Part shown: positions 7,923 through 13,490 of the stretch, piece after piece
Position numbering within the stretch: position 1 is the stretch's first letter
Layout: each line of letters starts with the position of its first letter
NCBI GenBank assembly: GCA_017631725.1
Contig: JAGBSS010000142.1
Location: forward strand, 1 to 13,490
DNA from: Clostridia bacterium
Lineage (GTDB): Bacteria > Bacillota > Clostridia > Christensenellales > Borkfalkiaceae
Direction of reading: 5' to 3'
DNA length: 13,490 bases
The notes under the pieces: model-generated
The model's input: the letters and a program-made list of their open reading frames with translations, nothing else
Databases searched by the model: none
What the model was told of the DNA's origin: nothing
Made by a program: the position numbers and the translations under genes

Positions 7923-9278
7923 TTAATTTTTATTACTATGAATTGGAGCAGGCATTCTGCCACCCCTTGAAATAAATTTTTCGCAAGACTCACCGCTTAC
8001 GCTCATAATAGGTGCTGTTCCTAAAAGTCCACCAAATTCCACCATGTCTCCAACCTTTTTGTTTGGAACGGGAATAACTCTAACTGCCGTGGTTTTGTTG
8101 TTTATCATACCTATTGCTGCTTCATCTGCAATTATACCACTTATTGTTGATGCCGGCGTATCCCCCGGAATTGCAACCATATCTATACCAACAGAGCAAA
8201 CGGAAGTCATCGCTTCTAATTTGTCTAAACAGATTGCTCCGCTTTCTGCAGCCTTTATCATTCCTATATCTTCGCTGACAGGAATAAACGCACCAGATAG
8301 TCCACCAACCGAGCCACTTGCCATAACGCCACCCTTTTTAACGGCATCGTTAAGCATTGCCAAACAAGCCGTTGTTCCGTGTGCACCCACAGAAGATAAG
8401 CCCATTTCTTCTAAAATATGAGCAACACTATCACCCATAACAGGTGTTGGTGCTAAAGACAAGTCTACAATGCCAAATTGTGCACCAAGCCTTTTAGATG
8501 CTTCTTTTGCAATAAGTTCCCCTGCCCTTGTAATTTTAAAAGCGGTTTTTTTGATAACTTCTGCCATATCTAAAACGTCTAAATTAGAAGCAGATTTTAA
8601 TGCGTGATGAACAACCCCCGGTCCAGAAACACCAACGTTTATTACCGTTTCCGCTTCTCCAACGCCGTGGAAAGCACCTGCCATAAATGGATTATCTTCT
8701 ACAGCATTACAAAAAGCAACCAATTTAGCACAACCAAGTCCGCCAGAATCTTTAGTCATTTCTGCAGTCTTTTTAATAATTTCACCTAAAAGTTTAACTG
8801 CATCCATATTTATACCAGACTTTGAACTGCCAACGTTTATGCTTGAACACATACGTTCGGTTAAATAAAGGGCTTCTGGTATACTTTCAATAAAACTTTT
8901 TTCGTGAGCGGTCATACCCTTATGAACCAAAGCCGAATAGCCACCTAAAAAGTCAACCCCAACCGTTTTTGCGGCATTATCTAACGCCTTTGCAAGCACC
9001 GTTTCTTTTCCCATAAAAGATGCAGTAAGCATACTTGCAGGAGTAATAGAAACACGCTTGTTTATAATTGGAATTCCATATTCTTTTTCTAAATCGCTTG
9101 CGACCTTAACAATATTTTCTGCTTTTCTAACAATTTTTTCGTAGACAAGTTTAGATGTTTCTTCTGCCGTTTCTCTAATACAAGAAAGCAAAGAAATACC
9201 CATAGTTATAGTTCTAACGTCAAAATGCTCTTTCTCAACCATGTCAATGGTTTCCATTATTTCCTTTCTGTTAAGCAT
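7923..9278 (-). CDS. UPF0210 family protein (DUF711)
   Basis: This is a conserved protein of unknown biochemical function, 451 residues, full length for the family. It is recognised by its start (the IMETI and [12 protein letters not shown] segments), the repeated glycine-rich core stretches such as [21 protein letters not shown] and [10 protein letters not shown], and the IPGDTPA segment. It is soluble, with no signal peptide or membrane segment. The gene follows the ACT-domain gene by nine bases, with AAGGAG right before its ATG. This pairing of UPF0237 with UPF0210 is found widely in Firmicutes and archaea, so the small ACT protein probably senses a ligand for, or regulates, this larger protein. 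The family has been compared with pyruvate formate-lyase in some annotations, but I see no catalytic Cys-Cys or C-terminal glycyl-radical motif to support that. Confidence 0.93.
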   Translation of the reverse strand: MLNRKEIMETIDMVEKEHFDVRTITMGISLLSCIRETAEETSKLVYEKIVRKAENIVKVASDLEKEYGIPIINKRVSITPASMLTASFMGKETVLAKALDNAAKTVGVDFLGGYSALVHKGMTAHEKSFIESIPEALYLTERMCSSINVGSSKSGINMDAVKLLGEIIKKTAEMTKDSGGLGCAKLVAFCNAVEDNPFMAGAFHGVGEAETVINVGVSGPGVVHHALKSASNLDVLDMAEVIKKTAFKITRAGELIAKEASKRLGAQFGIVDLSLAPTPVMGDSVAHILEEMGLSSVGAHGTTACLAMLNDAVKKGGVMASGSVGGLSGAFIPVSEDIGMIKAAESGAICLDKLEAMTSVCSVGIDMVAIPGDTPASTISGIIADEAAIGMINNKTTAVRVIPVPNKKVGDMVEFGGLLGTAPIMSVSGESCEKFISRGGRMPAPIHSNKN

Positions 9279-9287
9279 TTTTTCTCC

Positions 9288-9557
9288 TTAAATTTTATGC
9301 ATTGCATTAAAAATATCTTCGTGTTGTACGTGAACGGAAACGCCAATTAAAGCGCCTGCTTCGGTTAAAATAACGGAAAGTTCTTTTAAAGATACAGATG
9401 CTCCTTCTAAATCGCAAAGCATAAGCATTGTAAAGTTTCCTTGCACTATGGTTTGGCTAATATCTTCGATATTAACGTTGTTTTCTGCTAAAATGGTGGA
9501 AACTTTTGCTATTATTCCAGATTTGTCTTTACCTATAACGGTTACTATTGCTTTCAT
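9288..9557 (-). CDS. ACT domain-containing protein, UPF0237 family
   Basis: This is a stand-alone ACT domain of 89 residues. It shows the typical beta-alpha-beta start (MKAIVTVIGKDKSGIIAKVS), a second strand NVNIEDISQTI, the strand FTMLMLCDL, and a short C-terminal tail. ACT domains bind amino acids or similar small molecules and control a partner protein. The DKSGI turn is the usual ligand-contact site at the domain interface. Members of this family are related to the glycine-cleavage repressor GcvR but lack any DNA-binding domain. The ATG overlaps the stop of the upstream membrane-protein gene as ATGA, has GAGGAG upstream, and is followed nine bases after its stop by the UPF0210 gene, its usual partner. 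The ligand is not known and cannot be read from the sequence. Confidence 0.95.
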   Translation of the reverse strand: MKAIVTVIGKDKSGIIAKVSTILAENNVNIEDISQTIVQGNFTMLMLCDLEGASVSLKELSVILTEAGALIGVSVHVQHEDIFNAMHKI

Positions 9558-10078
9558 ATATTCTCCTCTTCTAATACGTTATAATTTATTAAAAAGTTAC
9601 CTTGAGTAACAAACTCTACTTCTGCTTTTTCCTTAATTATTGGAAAATCTTTTTCGTAAAAAACAAAAACTTTTCTTTCAAAATAATCTTTTTTATACTT
9701 GTTCCATTCTAAAAACACAAGCGCCTTACAATCAACACCATCTTTAACAAACAACTTGCCATCGTTTTCTAAATACACCGCTGTAGAAGTTTCCCTTTTT
9801 GCCGTGCTTAAGTTATAACAAAATTTGTAGTACCTGTTTATTCTTCTAAAGGCAATAGACAAATAAATTATAGAAAAGATAGCAAAGGCAACGGTTATTG
9901 GGTAAAGAATAAGTTTTACCTTTGTTATGTCGGGCGAACGATAAGGGAGAGACCTATAATAGAGAAATAACCCAAGTGCTATTACAAAATAAACTAAAGC
10001 AACCATTAAATAAATTGCTAAAGCCTTTGCCCTTTGCTTTTTTGCTTTTAAAAATTCTTCCTGCTTAAAGTATTCCAT
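9554..10078 (-). CDS. Hypothetical membrane protein with two transmembrane segments
   Basis: I do not recognise a named family. The 174 residues contain a lysine-rich N-terminus, two hydrophobic helices (about 20-42 and 54-78), then a roughly 95-residue soluble C-terminal part with beta-like alternation (TAVYLENDGKLFVKDG, RKVFVFYEKDF). The arginines and lysines flanking the helices suggest that both ends face the cytoplasm. There is no signal-peptide cleavage site and no catalytic motif. The ATG is one base after the upstream stop, and its own stop overlaps the ACT gene by ATGA, so translation is likely coupled in both directions. Together with the preceding gene it forms a pair of small two-pass proteins between signal peptidase and the ACT gene. 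A role in membrane or envelope biology is only a guess. Confidence 0.78.
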   Translation of the reverse strand: MEYFKQEEFLKAKKQRAKALAIYLMVALVYFVIALGLFLYYRSLPYRSPDITKVKLILYPITVAFAIFSIIYLSIAFRRINRYYKFCYNLSTAKRETSTAVYLENDGKLFVKDGVDCKALVFLEWNKYKKDYFERKVFVFYEKDFPIIKEKAEVEFVTQGNFLINYNVLEEENI

Positions 10079-10079
10079 C

Positions 10080-10559
10080 TTAAAACTTTTTATCCTTTCT
10101 TATAAGGGTCATTGCACCCTTTTCTACTTTATAAAGTTCGTATCTATCTTCAAACTCTGCCCAAACGAGATTTGGGTTTTTTGCAGAACGAAAATATTTT
10201 GGATATTGTTCTGCTTTTATTTTTATTTCAGTTTTTTGTTCTTCTATAAACTCTTCTTGTTTTTCAGATTCAACTTTTTTTACAATTTGAACGCCTGTGC
10301 GATTGCCTTTTCCCTTGCCCATCTTTCTAAAACTTATTAAAATTGCAAGTAAAATTGAACCGACAAGTAAAATGTAAAACCCGTATTTAACGTAGGATAT
10401 GCTAAACCCACCTGCTAAATACGTTATAAGCCCAGCACCTGCGATAATTAAACTAACGTGAAGGTTTAAAAGTTTAAAAAACTTATATATCCCAACAAAT
10501 ATCGATTTTATGGCTTTAAAAATTATGCCTATAACTAATTTACTCTCTAAAAAAAACAT
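10080..10559 (-). CDS. Hypothetical membrane protein with two transmembrane segments and a charged C-terminal region
   Basis: I do not recognise a family. From the ATG at 10559 it has 159 residues. They comprise an N-terminal stretch (1-30) that could be an amphipathic or membrane-associated helix, two hydrophobic helices (about 34-50 and 58-77), and a basic patch (KMGKGKGNR). A lysine/glutamate-rich, possibly coiled segment follows (about 92-118). The C-terminus has aromatic residues (YPKYFRSAKNPNLVWAEF). I prefer this ATG because AGGTG lies five bases upstream; a GTG two codons earlier (10565) sits within that ribosome binding site. The site itself overlaps the stop of the signal peptidase gene. 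It lies directly before the other small membrane-protein gene, so the two may act together. Confidence 0.75.
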   Translation of the reverse strand: MFFLESKLVIGIIFKAIKSIFVGIYKFFKLLNLHVSLIIAGAGLITYLAGGFSISYVKYGFYILLVGSILLAILISFRKMGKGKGNRTGVQIVKKVESEKQEEFIEEQKTEIKIKAEQYPKYFRSAKNPNLVWAEFEDRYELYKVEKGAMTLIRKDKKF

Positions 10560-10568
10560 ATTCACCTT

Positions 10569-11141
10569 TTAAGAAAACAACCCAAAAATAAAATTATTAA
10601 AAGGTCTTAAGGTAAGCGACCACTCGCAAATAACACCTGCTACGTTATCTATTGTACATACCCCGTAAAGCCTGCTATCCGCACTATTTTCTCTGTTGTC
10701 GCCAAGATAAAAAACTTCTCCGTCTTCTAACTGCCAAATAGTCACTTCCGTTTCTTTAAGGGTTGTTCCTAAAGCATAAGGCTCATCTAAAAGTTGGCCG
10801 TTTAAATAAACGCCACCATCTTTAATTTCTACCGTGTCACCACAAAAGGCTATAGCCCTTTTTATTAAATCGTAATTTTTTACGTCACGAACAATAATAA
10901 TATCTCCGTAATCTACCTTTGCATTTTTTAGGGCAACTAACTTATCATCGTCTTGAATAGTGCGTTCCATACTGTCACCATCAACGGAAACCAAAAAATA
11001 GCCCTTTGCACGCATTATTAAACTTGTAAGCAACACACTTGCCATAAAAACAATAAGCACCAAAAGTAAAACGGTAAAAAATCTACTTACCTTACTTTGC
11101 TTTTTAGTTGTCTTTTTATTTTCTAAATTTTCTTGTTCCAT
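10569..11141 (-). CDS. lepB: Signal peptidase I
   Basis: This is a membrane-bound serine/lysine protease (S26 family) that cleaves signal peptides from secreted preproteins on the outer face of the membrane. Its 190 residues have a cytoplasmic, lysine-rich N-terminus (1-20), a single transmembrane anchor (about 21-42), and the catalytic domain. The nucleophile is Ser57 in DGDSMERT, the general base is Lys94 in LIKRAIAFCGD, and the conserved box YLGDNRENSADSRLYG spans 145-160. In box B the usual proline (SMxPT) is replaced by arginine (SMERT), but the catalytic residues are intact, so it should be active. The ATG lies one base after the upstream stop, without a strong ribosome site, so translation is probably coupled. 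The size and topology fit the Gram-positive type. Confidence 0.96.
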   Translation of the reverse strand: MEQENLENKKTTKKQSKVSRFFTVLLLVLIVFMASVLLTSLIMRAKGYFLVSVDGDSMERTIQDDDKLVALKNAKVDYGDIIIVRDVKNYDLIKRAIAFCGDTVEIKDGGVYLNGQLLDEPYALGTTLKETEVTIWQLEDGEVFYLGDNRENSADSRLYGVCTIDNVAGVICEWSLTLRPFNNFIFGLFS

Positions 11142-11142
11142 T

Positions 11143-12810
11143 TTAAACCCAAAGAATATTATTAACTAAATATTCGCCTTCTGCCGAAAAGGAAAGGGAA
11201 TATAAATTTTCATAACTTTTTAAAATTCTGCCTTCTGCAGTTTTAAATTTCTCCATACCCAACCTAACGCTACACCAAACGTTGCCACCGTTAGATTTAT
11301 AATAAGCCGTGTAATCTGTTATACCAAATTCCGTTTTAACAGATAGCGTTACGTTTAGAATCGTATGCTCCTTACTATAAAAGTCTAAAATTAGCATTGC
11401 ATCTTCAGACGGAGTGTTTTTAGAAGTTAACACTTTTTTAGTGGTAAGTTTGTGTGAAGAATAAGCACCCATTATATCCATTGGGCCTTTTTTAATTACA
11501 GGCGCATAACTTGCCAAAAAATCTATATCTAAATTATTGCTAACGGAAAATATACTTTCCGAATTCTCTTCTCTCGTTGAAAAAATTATTTTACTTTTAT
11601 TTGAAGGCATAAAATCTTCTGCATTAATTTTTTTGCTTAAAAGGTTAGAACTTATACTAAACCCGTTTTCGTAAAATGCCTTTGCAAAAATTAAAACGCT
11701 TTTAGAATAAGCATAAGGTTTAAAAGTAAACGTTGCTTCTTTTTCCTTTATGCAAACTTTTTTTGCACTTTCAAAAGTCCTTTCAAACGGATTATCTATT
11801 TCTTCTGAAAAGTAAACTACCACATCTTTAACGTTTTTGCCATCGAATTCGGTATTTATAACAATTTCGCCGTTTTTAACGGTTGCGGAAATTTTAGGCT
11901 CTTTAATAAAGGTTTTTCTTGTCGTTCTTAAAAAATTATTTAAAAAGACAAGCATATTGTTATAAGCAGATTGGCTTATACCACTTTCATAAGAAAGGGT
12001 AAAATCTATACAACTATACACGTCTTTAGAAATTCTTGCTATAGTATCGTCTGCCCTGTCTGGGTCAAACTCGCTATCTAAAAGGGCGGATAAAATTAGG
12101 GTTGGGCTTTTAACGTGGTTAGCATATGCTTGTGAATCTATACCGGCAATAAAAGCACACGCTTCGTCTGAAAAATCTGGCTCTAACGTGTTAGCATATT
12201 TATAAACGCCTTTATATGCAAGCCAACCTGCATTATTTAAAAACACGCAAGCGGAAATTTCTTGCTTGTTTGCAGCCAAACACCAAGCAGCATTAGCACC
12301 GTGCTTTACCCCAACAACACCAATACGGCTTTTACCACATTGTTCCCTTAAATATTCGTATGCGTAAAATAAAACTGCACCCCACTCGTACCAACAAGTG
12401 TTTTTAACGCTACCATTAACACCTAAAAGATTGTTTTTACTTTCTACAAAGTTTGCGTAAGAAATACTTTTTGGATAAACCGTGTATAACTTACTCTCTT
12501 CATTTTGCCCACCAAGGTCAACGGATAAAACTAAATACCCTTCTTTAGCAAATTTAATTGCCAACTCTTCTGATATCGGTAATTCTGGGTTAGAAGAAAC
12601 CAAAATGGCAGGACCACCTTTAAAGTTTTCTTTTTTAGATAAAAGAGCCATAACTTCTACCCTTTCTCCGTTAACTTCCCTTCCGGCAATTTTTACGTAA
12701 GAAAGCATAACGCCGTCTATCGTTTTTTGAACGGCGGTTTTTGCTTTTACGGGAACTTCCGTATAAAAATTGCCCCAAATATTTGTGGGTGTTAGAATAT
12801 TTACTGACAT
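11143..12810 (-). CDS. Alpha/beta-hydrolase-fold protein with degenerate active site, first gene of the run
   Basis: The N-terminal 300 residues have the look of an acetyl-xylan-esterase/dienelactone-hydrolase-type alpha/beta hydrolase: GPAILVSSNP, the strand GYLVLSVDLGG (91-101), the nucleophile-elbow region IGVVGVKHGANAAW (163-176) and an acid-loop-like stretch LSALLDSEFDPDRADD (240-255). The elbow, normally GxSxG, reads GVKHG with Lys169 where serine should be. I also see no histidine where the catalytic histidine is expected (LSYESGISQSAY, about 272-283). It is therefore probably not a standard esterase. The C-terminal part (about 305-555) is beta-rich and unrecognised, possibly a binding domain. 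There is no signal peptide. AAGGGG precedes the ATG, and it is the promoter-proximal gene of the long minus-strand run. Confidence 0.82.
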   Translation of the reverse strand: MSVNILTPTNIWGNFYTEVPVKAKTAVQKTIDGVMLSYVKIAGREVNGERVEVMALLSKKENFKGGPAILVSSNPELPISEELAIKFAKEGYLVLSVDLGGQNEESKLYTVYPKSISYANFVESKNNLLGVNGSVKNTCWYEWGAVLFYAYEYLREQCGKSRIGVVGVKHGANAAWCLAANKQEISACVFLNNAGWLAYKGVYKYANTLEPDFSDEACAFIAGIDSQAYANHVKSPTLILSALLDSEFDPDRADDTIARISKDVYSCIDFTLSYESGISQSAYNNMLVFLNNFLRTTRKTFIKEPKISATVKNGEIVINTEFDGKNVKDVVVYFSEEIDNPFERTFESAKKVCIKEKEATFTFKPYAYSKSVLIFAKAFYENGFSISSNLLSKKINAEDFMPSNKSKIIFSTREENSESIFSVSNNLDIDFLASYAPVIKKGPMDIMGAYSSHKLTTKKVLTSKNTPSEDAMLILDFYSKEHTILNVTLSVKTEFGITDYTAYYKSNGGNVWCSVRLGMEKFKTAEGRILKSYENLYSLSFSAEGEYLVNNILWV

Positions 12811-12843
12811 AAAACCCCTTTAGGTAAAAATTTTTGTCCTTAA

Positions 12844-12872
12844 AAAGGCATTTTTTGTTGATTTTTGCCTTT
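12844..12872 (-). promoter_or_regulatory. Inverted repeat in the operon leader, weak hairpin
   Basis: AAAGGCA (12844-12850) and TGCCTTT (12866-12872) are perfect seven-base arms around a 15-base AT-rich loop. In the minus-strand transcript the hairpin would form at or near the 5' end and be followed by TT and AAGG. It could protect the mRNA end, act as a weak attenuator, or be chance in AT-rich DNA. It is too weak to call a terminator or a riboswitch. Confidence 0.25.
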
Positions 12873-12876
12873 AAGT

Positions 12877-12904
12877 AATATATAATAGCACTTACCCTTT
12901 GCAA
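12877..12904 (-). promoter_or_regulatory. Predicted sigma-A promoter for the minus-strand operon
   Basis: On the minus strand there is a -35-like TTGCAA (12899-12904) and a -10-like TATATT (12877-12882) separated by 16 bases. Transcription would start near 12870, leaving a leader of about 60 bases before the first gene. The -35 element overlaps the palindrome at 12894-12911, so a protein bound there would be expected to block it. This rests on consensus matching only. Confidence 0.55.
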
Positions 12905-12917
12905 AAAGGGTGCACTT
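12888..12917. promoter_or_regulatory. Palindrome flanked by direct repeats, possible operator between divergent promoters
   Basis: The element is GCACTT, then the perfect inverted repeat ACCCTTT / AAAGGGT with a GCAA centre (12894-12911), then GCACTT again (12912-12917). It covers the minus-strand -35 and directly abuts the plus-strand -35, so a bound dimer could control both directions. It does not match the CtsR or CIRCE boxes. It is followed by only a short T run (TTTT) in the plus direction and lies after no plus-strand gene in the window, so it does not look like a terminator. The binding protein is unknown. Confidence 0.45.
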
Positions 12918-12950
12918 TTGACTATAAATATTAAGTTAATATATTATAAT
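12918..12950 (+). promoter_or_regulatory. Predicted sigma-A promoter for the DnaD-domain gene
   Basis: On the plus strand TTGACT (12918-12923) closely matches the -35 consensus. Two -10 candidates follow. TATATT (12940-12945) is at a good 16-base spacing. A perfect TATAAT (12945-12950) is at 21 bases, which is too long for that -35 unless it is used with another upstream element. The gene starts at 12993. The -35 begins one base after the right-hand direct repeat of the palindrome element. Confidence 0.6.
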
Positions 12951-12981
12951 ACAAGTAATATAATTTAGCAAGTATTTTTTT

Positions 12982-12987
12982 AAGGAG
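12982..12987 (+). promoter_or_regulatory. Ribosome binding site deciding the start of the DnaD-domain gene
   Basis: AAGGAG lies five bases before the ATG at 12993. Another ATG at 12988 runs into a stop after one codon (ATG AAA TGA), so the 12993 start is the only useful one. Confidence 0.85.
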
Positions 12988-12992
12988 ATGAA

Positions 12993-13490
12993 ATGACCTT
13001 TTCTTTTTCTAAAGAATTTTCCGCATCTAATTACACTAATGTAGAAAATGCTTTTATAAAAGAATATCTCCCCCTTTGTTCGGGGCAAGCCGTTAAGGTA
13101 TACCTTTACGGGCTTTTTGCTTGCCAAAATCCTAACTTCGATTTAACCTTAACAGAACTTGCAGAAGTGTTAAAAATTTCCGAAAATGAAATTTTAGATT
13201 GCTTTAAATTTTTAGAAGAGTTTGGGCTTTTAGGTCTTGTTTCATCTGACCCACTTTCAGTCACGTATTACCCTATAAAGCACTCTCAAGGCTCAAAACC
13301 AAGAAAAATTAAAGCGGAAAAATATACCGAGTTTACAAAGAGTTTGCAAGCGCTTATTCCTAACCGTATGATTGGTACTGCAGAGTATAGTGAATACTTT
13401 AACATTATGGAAACCTACTCAATAAAACCAGAAGCGAAGCTTATGATTGTTTCTTACTGCGTGGGCTTAAAAGGTCAAGAAATATCTTAC
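12993..13490 (+). CDS. DnaD-domain replication initiation protein (partial, runs off the right edge)
   Basis: DnaD-like proteins help load the replicative helicase at origins and restart sites. I translated 166 codons; the frame is open to the window end. Residues about 15-95 look like a DnaD-type winged-helix N-terminal domain (conserved pieces are QAVKVYLYGLF and LTELAEVLKISENEILDCFKFLEEFGLL). After a basic linker (KPRKIKAEK) a second helical domain begins at about 110 (YTEFTKSLQALIPNRMIG, EYFNIMETYSIKPEAKLMIVSYC), consistent with the DnaB_2/DnaD C-terminal domain. In related organisms a DnaC-type ATPase loader gene often follows, but that lies outside the window. It is divergent from the operon that contains dnaB, sharing the 182-base control region. 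Confidence 0.88.
   Translation, partial: MTFSFSKEFSASNYTNVENAFIKEYLPLCSGQAVKVYLYGLFACQNPNFDLTLTELAEVLKISENEILDCFKFLEEFGLLGLVSSDPLSVTYYPIKHSQGSKPRKIKAEKYTEFTKSLQALIPNRMIGTAEYSEYFNIMETYSIKPEAKLMIVSYCVGLKGQEISY

Noticed and set aside
8044..8421. 125-codon plus-strand open frame
   Set aside because: It lies antisense within the UPF0210 gene and mirrors its glycine- and alanine-rich codons; no ribosome site or promoter is seen.
7923..9278. Annotation of the UPF0210 protein as a pyruvate formate-lyase or glycyl-radical enzyme
   Set aside because: No adjacent cysteine pair in an active-site context and no C-terminal glycyl-radical motif are visible; the length and motifs match UPF0210.
12894..12911. 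Rho-independent terminator
   Set aside because: The stem is short and A/T-heavy, only a four-base T run occurs nearby, and no gene ends there in either direction; it fits an operator better.
12888..12917. Tiny mobile element with a target-site duplication (the GCACTT repeats)
   Set aside because: Only 18 bases lie between the repeats, with no transposase or longer inverted ends. It is more simply a regulator site.
12811..12992. CtsR or CIRCE heat-shock operator
   Set aside because: TAGCACTT resembles one half of CIRCE, but the matching inverted half at nine bases is absent. No AGGTCAAA-type heptad repeat for CtsR is present.
12671..13127. Minus-strand open frames of 77 and 63 codons around the divergent intergenic region
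   Set aside because: One overlaps the start of the hydrolase-fold gene in another frame and the other is antisense to the DnaD-domain gene. Both give lysine/tyrosine-rich peptides expected from AT-rich DNA.
1..13490. tRNA, rRNA, CRISPR array, transposon or prophage
   Set aside because: Nearly all bases are accounted for by protein genes. No repeat-spacer pattern, integrase, transposase or RNA gene was seen.

Overview
The window is a compact, AT-rich stretch of bacterial chromosome from a low-GC Gram-positive, most likely an uncultured member of the Clostridia (Bacillota). The evidence is the McsA/McsB/YwlE/ClpC protein-arginine-phosphorylation set, a Sua5-type TsaC, DnaB next to a DnaD-domain gene, strong GGAGG-type ribosome binding sites, and some TTG starts. 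The species cannot be read from the sequence. There is no sign of phage, plasmid, transposon, CRISPR, tRNA or rRNA. It reads as ordinary vertically inherited chromosome with a few unusual gene variants and an unusual arrangement.

Fourteen genes lie head to tail on the minus strand from about 12810 down to the left edge, with gaps of at most about 15 bases and several stop/start overlaps. In order of transcription they are: a degenerate alpha/beta-hydrolase-fold protein, signal peptidase I, two small unrecognised two-pass membrane proteins, an ACT-domain protein (UPF0237), its usual partner UPF0210, oligoendopeptidase F, replicative helicase DnaB, threonylcarbamoyl-AMP synthase (Sua5/TsaC), arginine phosphatase YwlE, ribose-5-phosphate isomerase B, a shortened McsA, McsB arginine kinase, and ClpC (the first 486 codons; the rest lies beyond base 1). 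No internal terminator was seen, so this could be one very long operon.

The only gap is the 182-base divergent intergenic region at 12811-12992. It holds a plausible promoter for each direction. Between them is an 18-base palindrome flanked by a direct repeat, placed like an operator. To the right, the plus-strand gene entering at 12993 is a DnaD-domain replication protein cut by the window end.

The most interesting functional unit is the left third. The writer (McsB), its activator (McsA), the eraser (YwlE) and the reader/unfoldase (ClpC) of protein arginine phosphorylation sit together, with RpiB between them. In Bacillus subtilis ywlE-rpiB and the ctsR-mcsA-mcsB-clpC cluster are separate loci. 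No ctsR is present here, McsA lacks its usual N-terminal zinc finger, and McsB carries a change in a normally conserved motif. The residues expected for phosphoarginine binding in ClpC, YwlE and McsB are nevertheless kept.
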